From: Myxococcales bacterium
GTDB lineage: Bacteria > Myxococcota > Polyangia > Nannocystales > Nannocystaceae
DNA: 64,000 nt
Direction of reading: 5' to 3'
Assembly (NCBI GenBank): GCA_016793465.1
Contig: JAEUJW010000010.1
Coordinates: forward strand, 62,001 to 126,000
Shown: in pieces, positions 43,453 to 51,815 of the stretch
Position numbering within the stretch: position 1 is the stretch's first letter
Layout of the letters: each line of letters starts with the position of its first letter
Position numbers and translations under genes: made by a program
Notes under the pieces: model-generated
Databases searched by the model: none
What the model was told of the DNA's origin: nothing
What the model saw: only the letters and a program-made list of their open reading frames with translations

Positions 43453-44807
43453 TCCGCCGCACACCGATGAGCCGCCGCACCGCCCTGCGCGGCGCCGCCA
43501 ACGCCCTGATCGCCCTCCCCCTGCTCGAGGCCATGGGCTGCGACGACGGCCCCGCCGGCGCCCGCGCGCGGGGCGGCCGCGCCGAGCCGCCGCGCCGCTT
43601 CATCGCCACCTACCACCCCAACGGCATGGCCCCCGATCAGTGGTGGCCGAGCGTCGTCGACAGCGAGACCGACTTCCAGCTCGGCCCGAGCCTCGCCCCG
43701 TTCGCCGGCGTGCGCGACGACATGCTCGTGCTGCGCGGCGTCAACCTGACCTCGGCCACGCTCGGCGTGCAGGACGGCCACCGCGAGGGCAACATGGCCC
43801 TGCTGACCGGCAGCAAGGTCCACCCCGACTGGCGCGTGGCCAACGCCTCGCTCGACGTCCACCTCGCCTCGCGGCTCGGCGCGGCCACCCGCCTGCCGCA
43901 GCTGTGCATCGGCGCCGTCGGCGGCTGGGCCAACCACGGCAGCATCTCGCACTTCGCCAGCGGCGGCGGCCCCAACCGCATGACCCAGCCGCTGCAGGTG
44001 TTCGCGGCCCTGTTCGGCGACCCCGGCGTCGACCCGGCCGAGCTCGCCGAGCTCGTCGCCCGCCGCCAGAGCATCCTCGACCGCGTCGCCGGCGACTACG
44101 AGGCGCTCGCGCCGAAGCTCGGCGGCGCCGACAAGCAGCGCATCGACGAGCACCTCGAGGCCATCCGCACCGTCGAGATGACGCTCGGCAAGCAGGTCGT
44201 GTGCGACAGCCCCGACCCCATGAGCCTGCCCGGCCTCGACGACGCCGACCTCACGCCGTGGTTCACCGCCATGACGCAGCTCGTCGTGCTCGCCCTGCAG
44301 TGCGACATCACCCGCGTGATCACCCTGACCTTCCGCAACGGCGGCGGCGGGGCCAGCTACTTCCCCTGGCTCGGCCTCGGCTTCGGCGGCGACGCCGACT
44401 ACGGCTTCCGCGAGCACCACGAGATCTCGCACTTCTGGTCCGACCACGCCGACGTGGGCAACGGCGAGTCGAAGGCCGGCAACTACTTAAAAATCCTCGA
44501 CTGGCACATGCAGCGCCTCGCCGCCATGGTCGCCGCCCTGCGCGACGCGCCCGAGGCCGGCGGCGGCCTGCTCGACAGCGTCGCCTGGCTGCACACCTCC
44601 GAGCACTCGTGGGCCCACGACAAGACCGACATGCCGTTCCTGCTGTTCGGCCAGGCCGGCGGCCTGATCAAGACCGGCCGCTACCTGCAGCTCGGCGGCG
44701 TGCACCACAACCGCCTGCTCGTCAGCCTCATGAACGCCGTGGGGGTCGAGGGCGACAGCTTCGGCGAGCCGTCGCTGTGCGCCGACGGACCGCTCGCGCT
44801 CGGGTGA
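43449..44807 (+). CDS. DUF1552 protein with Tat signal
   Basis: 452 aa. A Tat-type signal MSRRTALRGAANALIALPLL is followed by a likely lipobox or early Cys (AMGC). The body is DUF1552: ATYHPNGMAPDQWWPS, VLRGVNLTS, HREGNMALLTGSK, SLDVHLASRLG, FGGDADYGFREHHEISHFWS, HTSEHSWAHDKTDMPFLLFG. The many His/Asp and the fold resemble sulfatase or alkaline-phosphatase-like DUF1501/1552 proteins. Always paired with a DUF1592 cytochrome, as here, which implies a two-component periplasmic redox or hydrolytic system. The activity is unproved. Confidence 0.9.
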   Translation: MIRRTPMSRRTALRGAANALIALPLLEAMGCDDGPAGARARGGRAEPPRRFIATYHPNGMAPDQWWPSVVDSETDFQLGPSLAPFAGVRDDMLVLRGVNLTSATLGVQDGHREGNMALLTGSKVHPDWRVANASLDVHLASRLGAATRLPQLCIGAVGGWANHGSISHFASGGGPNRMTQPLQVFAALFGDPGVDPAELAELVARRQSILDRVAGDYEALAPKLGGADKQRIDEHLEAIRTVEMTLGKQVVCDSPDPMSLPGLDDADLTPWFTAMTQLVVLALQCDITRVITLTFRNGGGGASYFPWLGLGFGGDADYGFREHHEISHFWSDHADVGNGESKAGNYLKILDWHMQRLAAMVAALRDAPEAGGGLLDSVAWLHTSEHSWAHDKTDMPFLLFGQAGGLIKTGRYLQLGGVHHNRLLVSLMNAVGVEGDSFGEPSLCADGPLALG

Positions 44808-44870
44808 CTCACGCCGCCGACGCGCCGCCCCGCCTGTCCCATGTGCGCCGCTCCGGGTGATCCTCCAAGC

Positions 44871-46214
44871 ATGTCGAAGCCCGCCCCCGGACCCGGCACG
44901 CTGCGCTTCATCCACGGCGCCCGCACGCGCGGCCTGCTCGGCCTCGTGCGCGAGCTGTGGCACCAATACGGCGACGTGTTCCAGGTCCGCATCGGCCCGC
45001 GCACCCTGATGATCGCGCTGCACCCCGACGCCGTCGAGCGCGTCAGCGTCGCCAACCGCCACAACTACGACAAGCGCGCCAGCTACGACCCCGTGCGCCG
45101 CTACCTGCTCGGCCAGGGCCTGGTCGCCAGCACCGGCGAGCTGTGGCGTCGTCAACGCAGGCTCATGGCCCCGTTCTTCACCCCGAGGAGCGTGCAGGCC
45201 TACGCCGCGCTGATGCTCCGCGACGGCGAGCGCCTGGTCGAGCGCTGGCGCGGCCTGGCCCGCGGCGACGGCGAGGTCGAGATGTCCGAGGAGATGACCC
45301 TCGTGACCGCCTCGATCATCCTCAAGGCGATGTTCAGCAGCGAGACGATCGAGTCGATCAACCTCATGAAGGACGCGGTCGGCACCATGATCGCGTTCGT
45401 CGACAACCAGGCCACCCTGCTGCGCCTGCCGCTGTGGCTGCCGACCGCCAGGAACCGCCGCTACCTGGCCGCCCGCGCGCTGGTCCACCGCTCGATCGCC
45501 GGCCTCATCGACCAGCGCCGGGCCACGCCCGAGTCCGAGCGCCCCGACGACCTGCTCTCGCGCCTCATGCAGGCCCGCGACGAGGAGACCGGCCAGGTCA
45601 TGTCCGCCGAGCTGCTGCGCGACGAGTCGATCACCGCGTTCTTCGCCGGCCACGAGACCACCGCGCGGACCATGACCTTCACCTGGTACGCGCTCGCGAC
45701 CCACCCGCACGTCGCCGAGAGACTCCACGAGGAGCTCGACCGCGTGCTCGCCGGCCGCACCCCGACCACCGACGACCTGCGCCGCCTCCCCTACACCCTG
45801 CAGGTCGTCAAGGAGGTCCTGCGCCTCTACCCCGCCGCGCCGTTCTACATCCGCGACGCCGTCGGCCCCGACAGCATCGGCGGCCACGACGTCCCGGCCG
45901 GCGCCGCCGTGCTGCTCTCGCCGTACTTCACGCACCGCCACCCGCAGTTCTGGGACGCGCCCGAGAGCTTCGACCCCGGGCGCTGGACCCGCGAGCAGGA
46001 GGCCGCGCGCCACCCCCACGCCTACCACCCGTTCGCCGCCGGCCCGCGGATCTGCATCGGCAACAACTTCTCGCTGCTCGAGAGCCACCTCCTGCTGGCG
46101 ATGCTCGCCCAGCGCTTCGCCCCGCGGCTGCGCCCCGACTACGTGCCGCGCTGGGTGATGCACGGCACGCTCGGGCTGGCCGACGGGCTGCCGATGCGGC
46201 TCGTCGAACGCTGA
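44871..46214 (+). CDS. cytochrome P450
   Basis: 447 aa. Heme-binding loop PFAAGPRICIGNNF (FxxGxRxCxG), K-helix EVLR (ExxR), the meander FDPGRW, and the I-helix oxygen-binding FFAGHETTA. All catalytic elements are intact. It resembles CYP102/fatty-acid-type bacterial P450s by the ETTA and PERW-like motifs; substrate cannot be inferred. No ferredoxin is adjacent. An FNR (15434) and a terpene synthase (16554) lie 28 kb away. Confidence 0.95.
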   Translation: MSKPAPGPGTLRFIHGARTRGLLGLVRELWHQYGDVFQVRIGPRTLMIALHPDAVERVSVANRHNYDKRASYDPVRRYLLGQGLVASTGELWRRQRRLMAPFFTPRSVQAYAALMLRDGERLVERWRGLARGDGEVEMSEEMTLVTASIILKAMFSSETIESINLMKDAVGTMIAFVDNQATLLRLPLWLPTARNRRYLAARALVHRSIAGLIDQRRATPESERPDDLLSRLMQARDEETGQVMSAELLRDESITAFFAGHETTARTMTFTWYALATHPHVAERLHEELDRVLAGRTPTTDDLRRLPYTLQVVKEVLRLYPAAPFYIRDAVGPDSIGGHDVPAGAAVLLSPYFTHRHPQFWDAPESFDPGRWTREQEAARHPHAYHPFAAGPRICIGNNFSLLESHLLLAMLAQRFAPRLRPDYVPRWVMHGTLGLADGLPMRLVER

Positions 46215-46267
46215 GCGCGCGCCCGCGGCCGCCGCGCCGCGGTGATGCGGGTTATCCTCGCCCCGCC

Positions 46268-46684
46268 ATGATCGTGCCGACCAAGGACCTCCCCGAGCCC
46301 GCCCGCAGGCCCCTGCTCCTCGCGCTCTCGCTGCAAGCCCTCGCCACCCGCGCCGGCGCGCGCGCGGCCGACGTGTCCGCCGACGAGCTGAGCAAGTTCG
46401 CCGCCGAGTTCGCCGCGCTCGTGCACGACGCCCGCGAGTCCGGCTGGCTCGGCGAGGACGTCTCGCCCACGCTCGCCGAGCACGCCGCCCCGACCCGCCT
46501 GAAGGACGTCGCCGACGCGGTGTGGACGGTCGGCCTGCACCGCCTGCAGCAGCTCGTGGCCGCCGGCGAGTGGTACCCCGACGAGCTCGACCTCCTGATC
46601 AAGCCGCGCGAGGAGCCGCTGGTCTCGCGCGACCACCTCGGCCTGGCCCGCCGCCACGGCGCGCACAAGCTCGGCTTCAAGTGA
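46268..46684 (+). CDS. small helical protein of unknown function
   Basis: 138 aa. Mostly alpha-helical, Ala/Leu/Glu-rich, no signal or membrane segment: LLLALSLQALATRAGARAAD, ADELSKFAAEFAALVHDARE, LHRLQQLVAAGEWYPDEL. No family is recognised. TATCCT (46253-46258) is nine bases before the ATG, with no Shine-Dalgarno. The stop overlaps a 25-codon GTG frame (46681-46758) that I do not count as a gene. Confidence 0.65.
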   Translation: MIVPTKDLPEPARRPLLLALSLQALATRAGARAADVSADELSKFAAEFAALVHDARESGWLGEDVSPTLAEHAAPTRLKDVADAVWTVGLHRLQQLVAAGEWYPDELDLLIKPREEPLVSRDHLGLARRHGAHKLGFK

Positions 46685-46886
46685 GCCCCGCGCCCGCCGC
46701 GGGCCGCGACCTCGAGCGGGTCGCACCGCCGCTCTCGCTGCACCACGACGACGAGTGAGGCGCGCGTCGGCCCGGCGCACCGCCCCACGAACGCGTCGAC
46801 GGCGCTCGTGCAGCGAACGGCGACCGTCTGCGGACAGGCGTACGCGCCTGGAGTCGATCCTGAAGACCCGCTCATAACGTCCCGCG

Positions 46887-46908
46887 GGCCGGCGCGTCGG
46901 CCTCTTTT
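46887..46908 (+). terminator. weak intrinsic terminator candidate
   Basis: GGCCG (46887-46891) and CGGCC (46898-46902) form a short 5-bp stem followed by TCTTTT. It lies between the small helical gene and the promoter region of the 46955 gene (TATGCT at 46928-46933). Confidence 0.35.
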
Positions 46909-46954
46909 CCGTGCGCACAGCGTTCCGTATGCTGGTCCGACTAGGTAGGGCCTG

Positions 46955-49591
46955 ATGCATACACGTTCGAAGCTGTCCCTTGGCTTGCTGTGCGCCGCGC
47001 TGACGGGTTGCCCCGACAACCCGGCGGTGACGACCGACCCCGACACCGAGTCCTCGTCCGGCACCGACACCACCGCCGGCGACGACACCACCGAGCCGAC
47101 CGCGACGGTCCCGACCGGCAGCGACCCCTCGAGCTCGACCACCGTCGATCCGCCGACCTCGACCACCGTCGACCCGCCGACCACGGACCCCTCGACCTCC
47201 ACCACCGACCCGACCGGCGACAGCTCGTCGACCGGCGGCACCGCGTCGACCGGCGGCACCTCGACCACCGGCGACACCTCGACCGGCACCACCGACGCCC
47301 CCGGCGTGTGCGGCGACGGCGTCGTCGACGGCGGCGAGCAGTGCGACGACGGCCCCGACAACGGCGACAACAACGCCTGCACCTCGCAGTGCCTGGCCGC
47401 CGCGTGCGGCGACGGCCTCGTCGGCCCCGGCGAGCAGTGCGACGACGGCCCCGACAACGGCGACATGAACGCCTGCACCTCGCTGTGCCTCGCGGCCGCC
47501 TGCGGCGACAGCCTCGTCGGCCCCGGCGAGGAGTGCGACAACGGCCCCGACAACGGCGACATGAACGCCTGCACCTCGCTGTGCCTGGCGGCCTTCTGCG
47601 GCGACGGCCTCGTCGGCCCCGGCGAGGGCTGCGACGACGGCAACCAGGACGACGCCGACGAGTGCACCAACGCCTGCGCCCTGCCGACCTGCGGCGACGG
47701 CATCGCCTCGATGAGCGAGGCGTGCGACGACGGCAACGCCGACGACACCGACCTGTGCACCAGCGCCTGCACGACCGCCGCCTGCGGCGACACCTTCATC
47801 CAGCCGCTGAACGGCGAGGCCTGCGACGACGGCCCCGACAACAGCGACAACGGCGACTGCACCGGGTCGTGCAACCTCGCCGCCTGCGGCGACAACCTGA
47901 TCCACGACCAGGGCAGCGGCAACGAGCAGTGCGACAACGGCAACGCCAACGGCCCCGGCGCGCTGTGCAACGCGCAGTGCGAGCTCAACGTGTGCGGCGA
48001 CGGCGACCAGAGCCCGGCCGAGGCCTGCGACGACGGCGGCCTGGTCAACGGCGACGGCTGCAACGACCAGTGCCAGACCGAGGCCTGCGGCGACAACAAG
48101 GTCGACGTCGGCGAGGCCTGCGACGACGGCATGGACGGCGACCAGGACGACGGCTGCACCGACTTCTGCACCCTGCCCGCCTGCGGCGACGGCTTCGAGC
48201 AGCCGAGCACCGGCGAGCAGTGCGACCTCGGCAACGGCAACAGCGACACCGGCGCCTGCACCGCGGCCTGCAAGGACGCGGTCTGCGGCGACGCGCTGAT
48301 CCAGGCCGGCGTCGAGCAGTGCGACAACGGCAACGCCAACGCCAACGACAAGGCCTGCAAGGCCGACTGCACCGACAACACCTGCGGCGACGGGTTCGTC
48401 GAGGCCGGCGTCGAGGAGTGCGACGACGCCAACGCCGTCGACAACGACGGCTGCAGCAACGTGTGCAAGGCCGCGACCTGCAACGACGGCGTCAAGAACG
48501 GCGCCGAGACCGACGTCGACTGCGGCGGCTCGCTGTGCAACATCTGCCCCTCGCTGGTCCTGCTGTCGGGCGGCAACGGCAGCGACAACGGCGTGTTCGT
48601 GGCCAGCTTCACCGCCGCCGGCGGCTGGGTCAGCCAGACCCTGGCCGGCCGCACCGTCGACGACGTCTCGATCGCCATGATGTCCGACAACACCGCCGTC
48701 GGCCTGCACCGCTTCACGCAGATCGGCAACCCGATCGACAACCGCCTGCAGTACACCACCTGGAACAAGGGCGTGTGGACCCCGCTGGCCTCGATCGACC
48801 CGACCGTGACGACGCAGTCGTGGCCGGCCGCCGCCGCCGCCGGCACCCAGACCCAGGCGGTGTTCCGCGGCTTCGACAACAAGCACTACTTCGCCGCCTA
48901 CAACGGCGGCGTGTGGAGCCCGATCGCCCAGGACACCGGCGCCGGCGGCACGGTCGCCCCCGACATCGCCGCCCTCGGCGCCAACGCGGTCATGCTGTTC
49001 AACGACGGCGCCAACGCCAACAAGGTGACCGTCCGCGATCGCATCGGCGGCGTGTGGGGTAACAGCGTCTTGCTGTCGGGCAACGAAGTGGTCACCAGCG
49101 GGGTCCCGCTCGACATCCTCGCGCTCAACGGCAACAAGGAGCTGCTGGCCCTGTGGTACGGCACCTCGATCACCCAGCTGCGCTACTCGTTCCGCAGCAA
49201 CGGCGTGTGGTCCGCCCCCCTCACGGTGCCGAACGCGGCCCCCGGCGGCCGCATCCAGAGCGCCGCGCTGCCCGCTGGCAGCGCCGCGATCGCGTTCCGC
49301 GCCAACTCCAACCAGAAGTTCCGCAGCACCGTCTACAACGGCCTCACGCAGGCCTGGCTCGGCGCCGTCAAGCTGCTGCCGCCCGCGAACGACCCCGTCA
49401 TCACCGGTCCGCCGGCGATCGCCCCGGGCATCGGCAGTTCGCTCGCCGAGGCCGTGTTCGTGTCCGGCGGCAAGATCTTCCACACCCGCTTCAACGGCAA
49501 CATCTTCGACATCGCCAACGCGAGCTGGTCGGCGCCCGTCGAGATCGGCGGCAGCGGCCAGGTCAGCGTGGCCCTCGTGCACAGCAACTGA
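46955..49591 (+). CDS. cysteine-rich-repeat lipoprotein with C-terminal beta-propeller-like domain
   Basis: 878 aa. The lipobox is ALTGC (Cys19), followed by a long Ser/Thr/Asp linker to about 115. About 13 disulfide repeats follow (CGDG...EQCDDGPDNGD...C...C), including three nearly identical ones in a row (CTSLCLAAACGDSLVGPGEE), ending CNDGVKNGAETDVDCGG. The last 340 residues are repeated 45-50-residue units with W/Y...W pattern (YTTWNKGVWTPLASID, AAYNGGVWSPIAQ, SFRSNGVWSAPLTVP), like a PLL/tectonin beta-propeller lectin. The likely role is surface display of a sugar-binding head. Start: TATGCT promoter box and AGGTAGGG before the ATG. Confidence 0.87.
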   Translation: MHTRSKLSLGLLCAALTGCPDNPAVTTDPDTESSSGTDTTAGDDTTEPTATVPTGSDPSSSTTVDPPTSTTVDPPTTDPSTSTTDPTGDSSSTGGTASTGGTSTTGDTSTGTTDAPGVCGDGVVDGGEQCDDGPDNGDNNACTSQCLAAACGDGLVGPGEQCDDGPDNGDMNACTSLCLAAACGDSLVGPGEECDNGPDNGDMNACTSLCLAAFCGDGLVGPGEGCDDGNQDDADECTNACALPTCGDGIASMSEACDDGNADDTDLCTSACTTAACGDTFIQPLNGEACDDGPDNSDNGDCTGSCNLAACGDNLIHDQGSGNEQCDNGNANGPGALCNAQCELNVCGDGDQSPAEACDDGGLVNGDGCNDQCQTEACGDNKVDVGEACDDGMDGDQDDGCTDFCTLPACGDGFEQPSTGEQCDLGNGNSDTGACTAACKDAVCGDALIQAGVEQCDNGNANANDKACKADCTDNTCGDGFVEAGVEECDDANAVDNDGCSNVCKAATCNDGVKNGAETDVDCGGSLCNICPSLVLLSGGNGSDNGVFVASFTAAGGWVSQTLAGRTVDDVSIAMMSDNTAVGLHRFTQIGNPIDNRLQYTTWNKGVWTPLASIDPTVTTQSWPAAAAAGTQTQAVFRGFDNKHYFAAYNGGVWSPIAQDTGAGGTVAPDIAALGANAVMLFNDGANANKVTVRDRIGGVWGNSVLLSGNEVVTSGVPLDILALNGNKELLALWYGTSITQLRYSFRSNGVWSAPLTVPNAAPGGRIQSAALPAGSAAIAFRANSNQKFRSTVYNGLTQAWLGAVKLLPPANDPVITGPPAIAPGIGSSLAEAVFVSGGKIFHTRFNGNIFDIANASWSAPVEIGGSGQVSVALVHSN

Positions 49592-49620
49592 TCGACCACG
49601 TCGACCGTGTGTATGAACCT

Positions 49621-49653
49621 CCGGCCGGCGGTGGACCCTCCCCCGCCGGCCGG
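49621..49653. terminator. bidirectional hairpin between convergent genes
   Basis: CCGGCCGGCGG (49621-49631) pairs with CCGCCGGCCGG (49643-49653), an 11-bp perfect stem with an 11-base loop. It lies 30 bases after the stop at 49591 and 43 bases beyond the convergent stop at 49696. No T-run on either strand. Confidence 0.6.
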
Positions 49654-49695
49654 CTCGCTCGGATCGTCCCCTCGTATACGGGACGGTGACGATGT

Positions 49696-50625
49696 TCAGC
49701 GCTGCCGGACCAGCGCCTCGCCCTTGCGGTCGGCGACGACGATCTGCGTGTCCGTCGCGCACACCTCGGTGAGCCCGTGGTAGCCCTCGCCGAGCGCCGC
49801 CGCCGCGATCTCCACGGTCCACGCGCTCCCCGACCAGCGCATCAGCCCGAAGTCGCCGGCCGCGTACATCGCGTCGCGCGCCCCGCCGAGCCCCTCGATC
49901 GGTTTATCAGCGGGCAGCCCGGCCTCGCGCCGCTCCCACGCGCGGCCGTCCCAGTGCAGCACGCTCGACCGGTTCCACGCCTCGCCGTCGGTCAGCGCCC
50001 ACACGTCATCGGGCGCGAACACCACGAGCCGACGCACCCAGCGATCGGTCCTCGTGTCGAGCCGCGTCCACGCCCCGTTCGAAAATTTGAGCACGGTCCC
50101 GCCCTGGCCGCCGACCCACACCTCGCCGCCGACGATCGCCACCGCCGACAGCGAGCGCCAGGTCCCGCCCGCGAACGTCGCGAAGCCCTCGGCCCCGCCG
50201 CGCGCGATCCTCCCGCGCCCCACGTAGTACACCTCGCTCGCGCTCGGCGCCGCGAACTGCCCGTCGAGGTCGCCCTGCCAGCGGTCGAGCGCCCGCCGGA
50301 TCCAGCGCGCCCCGTCCCACTCGACGACGCCGGCGCCGCCCTCGAGGTACACGTGCCCGTCGGGCGACGCGCCGATCGAGCGCCCGTACGTCGACTGCTC
50401 GAGCCGCGGCAGCGCCGTCCAGCGCGCCCCGTCCCACGCCGCCACGTCGCCGCTCCACGAGCGCGCGTACGCGTGCGAGCCGGTGCAGACCAGCCCCTCG
50501 GGCCCGCCGATCACCTGCATCGCGTGCACCGACCAGCCCGGCGGCAGCCCGCCCTCGGCCCGCACCAGCGAGCCCGCCAGCAGCCCCGTCGCCAGCGTCA
50601 GCCCCACGATCGCCGCGCGCATCAT
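49696..50625 (-). CDS. secreted beta-propeller-like protein
   Basis: 309 aa. Signal peptide MMRAAIVGLTLATGLLAGSLVRAEG. The rest has repeated W-D-G-A/R-W units (WDGARWTALPRLE, WDGARWIRRALDR, FAGGTWRSLSAVAIV, WDGRAWERREAGLP, WSGSAWTVEIAA), about 40-45 residues apart, as in propellers. No catalytic residues are evident. The first ATG overlaps the stop of the upstream gene (ATGA at 50625-50622), so it is translated with the MYXO-CTERM-like protein; they may form one surface complex. Confidence 0.75.
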   Translation of the reverse strand: MMRAAIVGLTLATGLLAGSLVRAEGGLPPGWSVHAMQVIGGPEGLVCTGSHAYARSWSGDVAAWDGARWTALPRLEQSTYGRSIGASPDGHVYLEGGAGVVEWDGARWIRRALDRWQGDLDGQFAAPSASEVYYVGRGRIARGGAEGFATFAGGTWRSLSAVAIVGGEVWVGGQGGTVLKFSNGAWTRLDTRTDRWVRRLVVFAPDDVWALTDGEAWNRSSVLHWDGRAWERREAGLPADKPIEGLGGARDAMYAAGDFGLMRWSGSAWTVEIAAAALGEGYHGLTEVCATDTQIVVADRKGEALVRQR

Positions 50626-51236
50626 CGCCGCCTCCTCCGCACCAGCCCGATCACCGCGAGCCACGCGAGCGACCCCCACGCGCCTGCGTCCACCGTGCAC
50701 CCGCAGCCCGGCGCCGGCGTCGTCGGCGGCGTCTCCGTCGCCTTCGTCGGCGCCTCGTTGTGCGTCTCCGCGATCGGCGGCGGCGTCACGCTCTTCGAGC
50801 GCAGCGGCAGCGCGGGCAGCTCCGGGGCCACGCAGTGCAGCCCCACGCTGCAGGTCGGCGGCCCCGCCACGACCTGCCCGACCATCATCGGCGGCGGCTC
50901 CTCGTCGCCGCGGCAGTTGTCCGCCGGATCGCAGGTCCCGACCACCAGCTCCATGCGTTCGGGCGGCGCCGGCTCCTCGCGCAGCCCGCCCGGCACCACC
51001 TCGCTCGCGCGCGTGCACACCCGCCACGGCTTGCACGTCGCCCCGCCCGCGCAGTCGACCCCCGGCGCGCACGTCCACGGCACGCACCACTCGCCCGCGT
51101 GCGCCGACCGGCCCATCGCCCCCGGCGGACACGCCGGCGGCCCCGAGATGGCGTCGGCGCGCGCGACCCCGGCCGTCGCCAGCCCCACCAGCGCCCCCAC
51201 CAGCGAGGCCCACACACGCGGCGACGATCGGCCCAT
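50622..51236 (-). CDS. Cys-rich secreted protein with MYXO-CTERM-like tail
   Basis: 204 aa. Signal peptide ending ATAGVARADA. About 12 Cys in the body (CVPWTCAPGVDCAGGATC, CDPADNCRGD), a Thr/Pro linker, and the C-terminus PGCGCTVDAGAWGSLAWLAV followed by IGL and five Arg. Cys, hydrophobic span and Arg cluster in that order is the layout of MYXO-CTERM sorting signals, which a myxosortase cleaves to anchor the protein at the surface. The tail is shorter than the family consensus. No myxosortase is in this window. It is the first gene of the pair with the propeller protein. Confidence 0.75.
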   Translation of the reverse strand: MGRSSPRVWASLVGALVGLATAGVARADAISGPPACPPGAMGRSAHAGEWCVPWTCAPGVDCAGGATCKPWRVCTRASEVVPGGLREEPAPPERMELVVGTCDPADNCRGDEEPPPMMVGQVVAGPPTCSVGLHCVAPELPALPLRSKSVTPPPIAETHNEAPTKATETPPTTPAPGCGCTVDAGAWGSLAWLAVIGLVRRRRR

Positions 51237-51375
51237 GCCGCATCGTATCGCAGGCCGCGAGCCCCGCTCAACCCCTGCCCCGGCACGCGACGAGCGCCCC
51301 CGGTTCGTCCGCGCCGCCGGCTCCCCGTCGACCTCCGCGCCCGCGACACACCCACGGCCAGCGCCGACCCGCCGC

Positions 51376-51723
51376 TCACGGCGCCTGGATCGGGCAGCCG
51401 TCGCCGTCGGCCCGTCCGTCGCGCGGTTCGACCACCGTCGGGCACTTGTCGTACTTGTCCGAGATGCCGTCTCCGTCGGTGTCGACCACCGGACAGCCGT
51501 CGCGCAGCGAGCCGGCCTGGTGCGGGCACGCGTCGTTCGCGTCCTGCACGCGGTCGCCGTCGCTGTCGATCGGCGCCGTGATCGTCCGCGGGCGCGCCAC
51601 CGGGCCGCTGGTCGCCCGCAGCGACGCCGGCTGCGACGACGCCGGCGGCGTCGTGTTGGTGGTGGTCGTCGTCTGCGCGCAGCCGAGGATCAGGAGGACC
51701 GGGATCAGGAGGGCACGCACCAT
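51376..51723 (-). CDS. small lipoprotein with thrombospondin type 3-like repeats
   Basis: 115 aa. The lipobox is LLILGC (Cys15), followed by a Thr/Pro/Ser linker and two TSP3-like calcium-binding units: DSDGDRVQDANDACP and DTDGDGISDKYDKCP, with extra Cys. OmpA-like proteins often carry this module, but no OmpA domain follows; the protein ends DGCPIQAP. It probably binds calcium at the envelope. TACCCT (51731-51736) is seven bases before the ATG, with no Shine-Dalgarno. Confidence 0.8.
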   Translation of the reverse strand: MVRALLIPVLLILGCAQTTTTTNTTPPASSQPASLRATSGPVARPRTITAPIDSDGDRVQDANDACPHQAGSLRDGCPVVDTDGDGISDKYDKCPTVVEPRDGRADGDGCPIQAP

Positions 51724-51815
51724 ACCGCCGAGGGTAACAGCCCGCGCGCCCGCGCACCGCAGGAATCTCGGCCCCGCGTCCCCGCGATCAATGACGTCGG
51801 GACAGCGCCGGGCGC

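Noticed and set aside
46681..46758. 25-codon GTG frame overlapping the stop of the 46268 gene
   Set aside because: Its only support is the GTGA overlap, which arises by chance easily in GC-rich DNA; the sequence has no recognisable pattern.
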